Positions 6,001 through 9,463 of a stretch of 9,463 nucleotides of DNA are shown in pieces (the stretch's first letter is position 1; each line of letters starts with the position of its first letter). Below the pieces are notes generated by a model. That model was not told where the DNA came from and ran no database searches. It saw only the letters and a list, made by a program, of their open reading frames with translations. The DNA is from CAYGZA01 sp964354135 (lineage in GTDB: Bacteria; Planctomycetota; Planctomycetia; Pirellulales; Thermoguttaceae). Where the stretch lies: NCBI GenBank assembly GCA_964354135.1, contig CAYGZA010000275.1, forward strand, positions 1 through 9,463, written 5' to 3'. Position numbers and translations under genes: made by a program.

Positions 6001-7819
6001 TTCGCGTGGTCAAGGCGAGCTTGGGTTTCTCATCGGAGCGGAAGACGCGGTCGGTGGCAATCGCCATCCGCTTGGCGGTGAGCCGGGCGACGGCCTGCTG
6101 CGCCGGTCCGGCAAAGCTGCCGCTCGTGACCTTGCGATACGCCTCCAGGGCCTCCTCCAGCTTGCCGAGGTGTCGTTCCAGCGTGTCGGCGATCATGTAC
6201 TGGCCGCGTGAGGCCCAATCCGTACCGGGGAACTTCGAGACCAGCCGCTGCCAGTCGGCAATGGCCGCGTCCCACTTCTCCTGCTGGTGATTCATCGCGC
6301 CGAAGGAGTAAAGGATCTCGGGATTGCGGCCATCCAGCGGGTACTTCGCGGCGAACTCGCCGAAGAGCTTCACGGCGGCCTCGTACTGCTTGGCCTCCAT
6401 TTTGTCGCGGGCCATCAGGTACTCGGTGTTGACGATCTCGCGCTGCACCTGGCTCCAGGCCTTGTGCGTCGGGTGCTTTGCCAGGTAGTCCTGCCACGCG
6501 GCGAGGGCCTCGGGGAACTTCTTTTGCAGTTGATAGGCGCGGCCGAGGAGCTGCCGGCCCTCGGGCACCTCTTCGCGGTCCCTGTAACGCTCGTCGGCCA
6601 GGAACCGCCGAAGCGCGGTCACCGCGTCTTCATAGCGGCCGAAGTGCATGTAGCCGGCGGCAACGTCGAGGTGGGCCCGGCTGGCCAGCTTGTGGGCCGG
6701 GAACCGCTCGATGAACGACTCCAACGCGGCCACGCCCAGGCCGAGATTCTCCGCGGTGGCGGGGGGGGCCGGCGGCGGCTGCGGGGCTGCGGACTGCTGT
6801 TGAGGGGCCGGCTGAGGCGCAGGCGGCCGCTGCCGTTCCGCGGTCTGCACGCTTCCGGCCGGCGGGATCCCCCAGGTCCGCGAGAGCTGGAACGCCGCCT
6901 CGGGAACCCGCTCCGATTTCGAGTCCGCGTGCTTGGCCAGGAGGTCCTGCCAGGTCCGCCGGGCCTCTTTGAATTGGCCTTGGGCAAGCCGGCACTGCCC
7001 GAGCCGGAACCGGGCCTCGACGTCCAGCGGGCTATCGGCGCGTTTCTTGATGAACTCCTCGTACAGGGCCACGGCCTCGCCGAGCTTGCCGAGGTTCTGC
7101 TGGCATTGGGCCACGAGCAGCTCGACCTCGATCTCCTTCTGGGGCTTCGGCCCTACCTCCAACGCCTTCTTGTAGAACTCCAGGGCCTTGGCGTAGTCCG
7201 GTTTCTGCTCCTCTTTGGGCGGCTTGAAGTAGGTGTCGGCGAACTCCAGGTACAGGTCGGCAATCTCCTGTTTGCGATCCACCGAGAGCAGATACTCCGC
7301 TTCCGCGCGGTAGATCAGCTCCGCGGTGCGGAAGTCGCCTTTGCGGGCAAACGCGATCGCCCGGGCAAACCGCGCCCTGCGCACCCAGGGACTCTTGGGG
7401 AACTGCTTTTCCATGCCTTCGAAGACGGCGATCGCGTCGTCGAGCTGGTCTTGAAGGAAGAGGGCCCGGCCCTTGAGCCAGGTGAGATAATCGACCGGGG
7501 CACCGGGCGCCCGAGCCGCCTCGTCGATGGCCTTCATCGCCTCGGCGTAGTTGCGGTCCTGCATCCACAGGCGGATCTTTTCGGCGACCAGCGGGGCATC
7601 CGTCGATGGGGCAACGGCTGGGGCGACAGCCGGCGCCACGGGCGCTGCGGGCGGCGTCGGTGCGGGAGCGGCCGGCGGCTTGGCCGGCGCGGCTGCCGGG
7701 GCGGCGGCGGAAGAAGTCGCCGGCCCCGTGGGGGGATCAGCAACTCCGGGGGACCATGGGGCCGTGACCAAGGCCAGTGTCAAAACTGACAATACGACGG
7801 GACGCCGGCACCGCTTCAT
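1..7819 (-). CDS. Giant exported TPR / alpha-2-macroglobulin (MG2, A2M) family protein, 3' end outside the window
   Basis: The reading frame is open from ATG 7817-7819 to the left edge (2606 residues, no stop). I read 3176-3871 codon by codon to confirm continuity. Residues 1-27 form a signal peptide (basic start, hydrophobic core, cleavage likely after GVA; no lipobox), then a Pro/Ala linker to about 68. Residues 70-595 are TPR-like helical repeats split by a Pro/Gln linker (about 328-355). Macroglobulin domains follow: MG2 signature TDRPAYRAGD at 799-808, VSLAMIERALL at 1263-1273, then DFFRGG. About 1310-1550 is an insertion at the bait-region position. The A2M core has WNP at 1572-1574. 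The helical thioester-type domain (about 1780-2070) has Cys1794-Gln1795 but no CxEQ, so a thioester is unlikely. A C-terminal macroglobulin part carries LPGSYRAAP near 2280, and a second TPR-like block runs from about 2318. E. coli YfhM is near 1650 residues, so this is much longer. Bacterial macroglobulins are periplasmic and thought to trap or inhibit proteases; that role is inferred here. Family assignment is firm, function is not. Confidence 0.93.
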   Translation of the reverse strand, partial: MKRCRRPVVLSVLTLALVTAPWSPGVADPPTGPATSSAAAPAAAPAKPPAAPAPTPPAAPVAPAVAPAVAPSTDAPLVAEKIRLWMQDRNYAEAMKAIDEAARAPGAPVDYLTWLKGRALFLQDQLDDAIAVFEGMEKQFPKSPWVRRARFARAIAFARKGDFRTAELIYRAEAEYLLSVDRKQEIADLYLEFADTYFKPPKEEQKPDYAKALEFYKKALEVGPKPQKEIEVELLVAQCQQNLGKLGEAVALYEEFIKKRADSPLDVEARFRLGQCRLAQGQFKEARRTWQDLLAKHADSKSERVPEAAFQLSRTWGIPPAGSVQTAERQRPPAPQPAPQQQSAAPQPPPAPPATAENLGLGVAALESFIERFPAHKLASRAHLDVAAGYMHFGRYEDAVTALRRFLADERYRDREEVPEGRQLLGRAYQLQKKFPEALAAWQDYLAKHPTHKAWSQVQREIVNTEYLMARDKMEAKQYEAAVKLFGEFAAKYPLDGRNPEILYSFGAMNHQQEKWDAAIADWQRLVSKFPGTDWASRGQYMIADTLERHLGKLEEALEAYRKVTSGSFAGPAQQAVARLTAKRMAIATDRVFRSDEKPKLALTTRNLESVTVRAYKVDLETYFRKMHLARGVEGLDIALISPDKTFDFAVPKYAKHQELESAIEVSLTPSPQPLAPSRAGVMAVTASSKTHEATTLLIQSDLDIVVKSSRNEVFVFAENMLTGKPWPEVRLLISNGKQVFAEGVTGKDGVFRGEFKELKDAADVRVFAIAGGHVASNVVGLQGVGVAQGLSDKGYLYTDRPAYRAGDLVHLRGCLRRAAEDNYVIDKGKKYTLEVFDGRNRLVYQTKVALGDFGSFAADFTLPAGSPQGEYRFSVRDEAGKTFAGAFLVQEYVLEPVRLVIDTPRRVYYRGEEIEGTIRAAYYYGAPLAGHEVRYQLADERLHTATTDAKGEVRFKLPTREFSETQVLPLVVTLPERNLQTAANFVLACQGFSVAVSTVRPVYVAGETFEAAVKTTDAEGKPIAQKLTLSVLERTVVEGKVGERLVEKHPLETAADGSARKTLKVEKGGRYVLRVEGTDRFKNVISGQNLVQVSDEEDRVRLRILADKHTFKVGDTAKVQLHWREEPALALVTFQGARVLDYKLVQLAKGPNPLDIPMTAKLAPNFELAVAVMTDPRPKADAVGQASSPAEKGKEPAPRKKPPKPVLRFHAASSPFAVERDLRVSVVTKRKVDVQGPPKPGEEVEVTVTTTDPQGKPVAAEVSLAMIERALLERFSWPVPPIQDFFRGGLRQPAVRTTASITFSYRPETRPIDPQLLAEQDRAELAKEEELSRLAAVLDRAEERGPVGAVRMELLDGLDTLVLREHAANLVLRASAGQVEKVRAILEQIERLEASGQNADSLRMMVTPRIRHGLTLGADVNRAGDEVMADFDSMIELTAPTVSPEAWGDVGGSGRAVDVVALGRATRRLNADVAYNAITVGPAGSMGGQGLGFGARGMARQARPAGGMTVGLSAGQEMFGTQVQAAADAHFWNAQMSTGKFTEQLYESGGGALQGALGALAPLAPQDTGYWNPAIVTGADGKAVLKVTVPQRSTSWSLVAKGITQETLAGESTGELVVKKDLFGQLKLPMAFTDGDEAEISVSVHNDAVEKGQIEVTLKTTIGGRSTEEKKTLDVKAKGIHDLAFKTALKRPEAVGQASLPAENEKPAADASAVFELTVAAGAQRDVVRRAVPLLPYGMAVYATASGSATSDTTVWVEPPKNMTLEGPSLQIIVGPTVERSLLDIVLGAAPLCQIDSSRFASGLDSATSDLLASLGLQKLMGGAREAGSPQAQSLDGRVRASVSLLVSSQLDDGGWSWTGRGGKSDRYVSARVVWGLSLARAAKYPVPDDCYNKALGYLKSQMAATDNSDYESKAILLHGLSTAGQGDFAVANRLYRDRPALSAAALAHLALAFIEMDRKATAGELLALLAQRNLDDAALRRRAPQGSLPWSHSPAELRGLYALALQRTSPKAPQAKQLVDWLLAHRVGHRWSPDKATGPAALALCEWFSESRFQGEHYRLAVFVNDIRTQVLDVDDSSTTRVIDVPAKLLATEKGTGTSETRSQAEKGTGTSGTRSQSPFPKQRIQFQITGRGRYAYQCILGGFVPAEKLKETTDQWTVRRTHEPAPLELDGREIPRGFGVLEGSYNIFHNPLTQLPVGRRGQVGLEIWRKDVTPNVPEEQLEYLVVTEPIPCGATVIEKSVKGDFERFEIGPGAITFYVGTKRYVAPIHYELNGYLPGSYRAAPTVIRNAYRPEQLAVAAPKPLAVLAQGATSADKYELTPQELYELGKRLFQKRDYKAAQGHLTGLVDNWKNLRGEVYKDAVQMLLDAHLELGPSAKIVRYFEIVKEKWPAEEIPFAKIMKVAAAYHEMGEYERAYLIFRATVESSFFRESGVAGFLDGQGEFLRSVDVMGRLLREYPPEPYVAAAAYALAQRVYAKAPGAGEDPKLRQQKVNRVDLVRRAWRMLEGFLTAYPDDPAADQAAFAASNALLEMKSYDQAAAACNRYAKRYEKSDLLDSYWYIIGYCHFASGRHELALQMCRQVAEAKRIDKRTGAETESPNKH
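1451..1539. repeat. Short palindromic repeat, family A, with a 39-bp tandem duplication
   Basis: CGGAAAAGGGGAC (1451-1463) and its exact complement (1488-1500) flank a 24-base centre. The 38 bases 1463-1500 recur at 1502-1539 with one mismatch (C1476 versus T1515), a period of 39 bases or 13 codons. The array therefore stays in frame and encodes two KGTGTS-x-TRSQ units (residues 2094-2123 overall). It lies where macroglobulin relatives usually have a short turn after the helical domain. The structure is typical of REP-like mobile palindromes. Confidence 0.85.
2706..2737. repeat. Short palindromic repeat, family B, copy 2
   Basis: Second copy of the 32-base unit found at 4242-4273. The inverted arms (2711-2717 and 2724-2730) are identical to that copy; the three differences fall in the loop (2718-2723). 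It sits in the same orientation and the same reading frame, encoding AVGQASLPAEN (residues 1695-1705) in a segment between beta-type stretches after the A2M core. Confidence 0.75.
4242..4273. repeat. Short palindromic repeat, family B, copy 1
   Basis: This 32-base unit has perfect 7-base inverted arms GGCAGGC (4247-4253) and GCCTGCC (4260-4266) around a 6-base loop, with TTTTC before and CTACTGC after. It matches the unit at 2706-2737 except for three loop bases. On the minus strand it is read in frame as AVGQASSPAEK (residues 1183-1193), followed by a Lys/Pro-rich linker (PAPRKKPPKP). It resembles a REP-type dispersed element. Confidence 0.75.
5790..5820 (+). repeat. G-tract repeat, telomere-like, inside the macroglobulin gene
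   Basis: Five runs of three to five G are separated by two or three bases (CT, CTA or TTA type spacers), at 5790-5793, 5797-5800, 5803-5807, 5811-5814 and 5818-5820. This fits a G-quadruplex pattern on the strand that is template for the macroglobulin gene. In the protein it encodes a Pro/Ser-rich stretch (LTPSPQPLAPS, about residues 667-677) between two beta-type segments, so it looks like low-complexity sequence tolerated in a loop. Confidence 0.75.
6761..6768. repeat. Homopolymer run of eight G (eight C on the coding strand)
   Basis: Eight consecutive G on the plus strand, read as C on the coding strand, encode part of the Pro/Ala/Gln linker between the two N-terminal TPR blocks. The frame is intact as sequenced. 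A tract of this length can slip in replication or be miscounted in sequencing. Confidence 0.85.
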
Positions 7820-7823
7820 AAGA

Positions 7824-7831
7824 CACCTCCC
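7824..7831 (-). promoter_or_regulatory. Ribosome binding site of the macroglobulin gene
   Basis: On the minus strand GGGAGGTG lies five bases before the ATG at 7819. It is a near-consensus Shine-Dalgarno sequence, and it supports this start together with the signal peptide that begins right there. Confidence 0.8.
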
Positions 7832-8226
7832 AGCCGATTCTTGCCCTGGAAACCGCCCCGCAGCCAGAGAAAAGCCGCGCTGCCGGGGTAAACGGAATCC
7901 GTTATTCCAGAATACGTTACGTACGGGGTCTGGTTCGCCTGACTCACCTTAGACGATGGGGTCCCTACGCGGGTTCCCCAAATACCTTTGCGCCGCTGGA
8001 CATTTTCGGGTCGCCCGGCCCGCCGAAGACCCGCGCCCGGGACAAGAGGGCGGCACCGTCGGACCCCGCTGCAATTCATACTCGGGAGGCACCTAGACAC
8101 CCCTCGAATGGGCGGAACTGGCCGATCTCTACGCTCTTGACGCAGGAAAGGGCCGACGCTACCCTACCGCCCCTTATCGTGTCTCCTCTCGGAAACCGCC
8201 CTCCTGCGCGCAGGGGTAGGATGGGG
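7832..8226. other. Divergent intergenic region with small palindromes
   Basis: About 400 bases separate the divergent macroglobulin and zinc-ribbon genes. It must hold both promoters, yet no strong sigma-70 pair is visible. Small symmetries are AACGGA-A-TCCGTT at 7891-7903, GGAAT/ATTCC at 7894-7908, and the perfect 12-base palindrome CCTGCGCGCAGG at 8203-8214. The 11-mer GGAAACCGCCC occurs at 7848-7858 and again at 8191-8201. Open frames here have mixed third-codon bases unlike the flanking genes and match no protein I recognise. Confidence 0.6.
8137..8165 (+). promoter_or_regulatory. Weak candidate promoter for the zinc-ribbon and phosphatase genes
   Basis: TTGACG (8137-8142) matches the -35 consensus in five of six bases. 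TACCCT (8160-8165), 17 bases later, matches the -10 consensus in only three of six. The position, about 75 bases before the start at 8240, is reasonable, but the -10 is poor and a chance match is quite possible. Confidence 0.22.
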
Positions 8227-8232
8227 AAAGGA
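8227..8232 (+). promoter_or_regulatory. Ribosome binding site of the zinc-ribbon gene
   Basis: AAAGGA lies seven bases before the ATG at 8240, an acceptable Shine-Dalgarno sequence that supports this start for the small gene. Confidence 0.6.
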
Positions 8233-8239
8233 CCCGGCA

Positions 8240-8545
8240 ATGAAGTGCCCTCGCTGTTGGACGGAAAAGGCGTACGTTCGCCGCGTATCGGGCTGGAAAC
8301 GGATGGCGCTGGCCTGCCTGCTGTTGGTGCCGCTGAAGTGCCATCACTGCTATCACAGGTTCACCGTGCTTTGGTTCATGACGTGGGGAAAGCAGATCAC
8401 CCCTCCGATCCTGCGGATTGCACCCGTCACCCGCGAGGCCGGCCCCTCGTACGCTGCGCAGCACCACGCCGCACAGCGGGCCCGGATGCTGGCGTCGGGG
8501 CAGCCGCTCGATGAGGACATCTCCACCCGGGCCGACGCCGCCTGA
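8240..8545 (+). CDS. Small zinc-ribbon protein of unknown function
   Basis: A 101-residue protein beginning MKCPRC. Two Cys-x-x-Cys knuckles, Cys3/Cys6 and Cys34/Cys37 (CHHC), are spaced as in a zinc ribbon, with a hydrophobic stretch (residues 22-32) between them. The second half (about 55-101) is Ala/Gln/Arg-rich and probably disordered. Small proteins with this N-terminal zinc ribbon are common in bacteria and have no settled role; metal binding is predicted, function is not. It is co-directional with the phosphatase gene 52 bases downstream, so they may share a transcript. The start is supported by AAAGGA at 8227-8232 and by the CxxC motif beginning at residue 3. A longer competing frame over the same bases, starting at TTG 8137, has no recognisable motif. 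Confidence 0.75.
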   Translation: MKCPRCWTEKAYVRRVSGWKRMALACLLLVPLKCHHCYHRFTVLWFMTWGKQITPPILRIAPVTREAGPSYAAQHHAAQRARMLASGQPLDEDISTRADAA

Positions 8546-8584
8546 GAACCTGAGAAACCGACGGAAGGAATCGCCCCGAGGGCT

Positions 8585-8590
8585 GGAAGG
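8585..8590 (+). promoter_or_regulatory. Ribosome binding site that fixes the GTG start of the phosphatase
   Basis: GGAAGG ends seven bases before GTG 8598-8600. The frame is open further upstream to 8418, but that extension overlaps the zinc-ribbon gene and is Arg/Pro-rich without family similarity, whereas the metal-binding DIHCH motif begins nine residues after this GTG. Confidence 0.7.
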
Positions 8591-8597
8591 ATCCGCC

Positions 8598-9398
8598 GTG
8601 AGTGGTCCCGAGCCGTTCGTCGACATTCATTGCCACCTGCTTCCCGGTCTGGACGACGGCCCGGCCGACTGGGACGAGACCCTCGCGATGGCCGAAATGG
8701 CCGCGGCGGACGGGATTGCCACGATCGTCGCCACGCCCCATCAATTGGGCAGCTTCCCCGGCAATCGCCCGCAGACCGTTCGCAGCGAAACGGCCCGGCT
8801 CCAAGGGCTCTTGGACCGGCATCGCATTCCGGTGCGGGTGCTGCCCGGGGCCGACGTTCGCGTGGAGCCGGAGCTGGTGGCCAAGATCTCCGGCGGCGAG
8901 GTGCTTACGCTGGCCGACCGCGGCCGGCACGTCCTCCTGGAATTGCCCCACGAGTTGTACCTGCCGTTGGAACGCTTGTTGTCGGAATTGAAGCAGGCCG
9001 GCCTGGTCGGGGTCCTCTCGCATCCGGAGCGGAATCAGGGGATCCTCCGCCGGCCCGAAATCGTGCGGCGCCTGGTCCGCGCGGGATGCCTCATGCAGGT
9101 GACGGCAGGGAGTCTGACGGGGCTGTTCGGGCCGCAGATCCGCGGCCTCGCGGAGCGGCTGGTGCGCGAGGGACTGGTCCACTTCGTCGGCAGCGATGCC
9201 CACGGGACGCACGCGCGTTGCCCGGTCCTGAGACCGGCCTTCGATCGCGCGGTGGAGCTGGCCGGGCGGGCCAAGGCCAGGGAGCTGTTTTGCACCAATC
9301 CGGCCCGGCTGGTGTCGGGAAAAGCGATCGTGGCCGAGCGGCGGCCAGCAAGAGCTTCGGCCCTGGCGGGCTGGTTCCGCTTTGGGAAGGCCGGATGA
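8598..9398 (+). CDS. cpsB: CpsB/CapC/YwqE-family PHP-domain tyrosine-protein phosphatase
   Basis: A 266-residue protein, the usual length for the family. It is a manganese-type PHP phosphohydrolase that removes phosphate from the tyrosine-rich tail of the bacterial tyrosine kinase controlling capsule or exopolysaccharide assembly. The metal-site motifs appear in order: DIHCH (His11, His13), LDDGP at 18-22, ATPH (His48), GADV (Asp86, where many relatives have Glu), Glu115 in LLELP, SHPERN (His142), and GSDAH (Asp200, His202). No signal peptide is present, so it is cytoplasmic. The GTG start is chosen from the Shine-Dalgarno GGAAGG and from motif position. The partner kinase, Wzz-like chain-length protein and glycosyltransferases are not in the window and may lie downstream. 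Family assignment is strong; substrate is inferred. The symbol is a family-level label. Confidence 0.93.
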   Translation: MSGPEPFVDIHCHLLPGLDDGPADWDETLAMAEMAAADGIATIVATPHQLGSFPGNRPQTVRSETARLQGLLDRHRIPVRVLPGADVRVEPELVAKISGGEVLTLADRGRHVLLELPHELYLPLERLLSELKQAGLVGVLSHPERNQGILRRPEIVRRLVRAGCLMQVTAGSLTGLFGPQIRGLAERLVREGLVHFVGSDAHGTHARCPVLRPAFDRAVELAGRAKARELFCTNPARLVSGKAIVAERRPARASALAGWFRFGKAG

Positions 9399-9463
9399 CG
9401 CCGCCGGCGGCCGACTTCGGCGAAAACAAGTCGCAAGGGCGGCAAATGGAAGCGGGGGCGGGC
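9399..9463 (+). other. Region after the phosphatase, with a possible start of a next gene
   Basis: A perfect 12-base palindrome GCCGCCGGCGGC lies at 9400-9411 just after the stop, but no T-run follows, so it is not a convincing terminator. ATG at 9446 is preceded by AAGGG (9435-9439) at suitable distance and could open a co-transcribed gene. Only six codons are visible, so this is a guess. Confidence 0.25.

Noticed and set aside
6287..7789. Plus-strand open frame of about 500 codons
   Set aside because: Antisense to the TPR block, linker and signal peptide of the macroglobulin gene; ends in a Gly/Arg-rich run that is the complement of the Pro/Ala linker.
7816..8100. Minus-strand 94-codon frame ending in an ATGA overlap with the macroglobulin start
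   Set aside because: The overlap looks like translational coupling, but third-codon bases are mixed, the start is GTG without a convincing ribosome binding site, and the protein has no recognisable feature. Overlap judged to be chance.
8418..8597. Upstream extension of the phosphatase frame
   Set aside because: Overlaps the zinc-ribbon gene in another frame and is Arg/Pro-rich; the GTG at 8598 with GGAAGG before it fits the family start.
8427..9212. Minus-strand 261-codon frame opposite the phosphatase
   Set aside because: Antisense shadow; the plus strand has all PHP metal-site motifs.
9400..9420. GC-rich palindrome after the phosphatase stop as a terminator
   Set aside because: No T-run follows, and a possible next gene starts close by; GC-rich symmetry is common in this DNA.

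Overview
The window is GC-rich bacterial DNA, most probably from a planctomycete (Planctomycetota). This is an inference from the gene content: a giant TPR plus alpha-2-macroglobulin protein, a W-x-D-V-G-G type motif often seen in planctomycete secretin-like proteins, and short palindromic repeats set inside coding sequence. No rRNA, tRNA, CRISPR array, insertion sequence or phage gene was found.

Region 1 (1-7819, minus strand) is one uninterrupted coding frame that starts at 7819 and runs off the left edge of the window, so at least 2606 residues are visible. It encodes an exported alpha-2-macroglobulin-like (A2M/MG2) protein. The order is: signal peptide, Pro/Ala linker, TPR-type helical repeats, macroglobulin domains including MG2, a long insertion where the bait region normally sits, the A2M core, a thioester-type helical domain that lacks the CxEQ thioester motif, a C-terminal macroglobulin part, and a second TPR-like block. 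Three long open frames on the plus strand (about 2-3175, 3872-5797 and 6287-7789) are codon-register shadows of this gene. At least three kinds of short repeat lie in frame inside it, at positions that look like linkers or turns.

Region 2 (about 7832-8239) is a divergent intergenic region of about 400 bp with small palindromes and no convincing gene.

Region 3 (8240-9398, plus strand) holds a small zinc-ribbon protein and, 52 bp downstream, a complete PHP-domain tyrosine phosphatase of the CpsB/CapC/YwqE family. This family normally controls the tyrosine kinase of capsule or exopolysaccharide export. A further gene may begin at 9446, but too little is visible to tell.

Functionally, both sides concern the cell envelope: a large exported macroglobulin-type protein on one strand, and a likely regulator of surface polysaccharide on the other. 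The sequence does not show that the two are linked. I did not find a clearly new multi-gene system. The most unusual features are the insertion in the bait position of the macroglobulin gene and the repeats carried within its reading frame.
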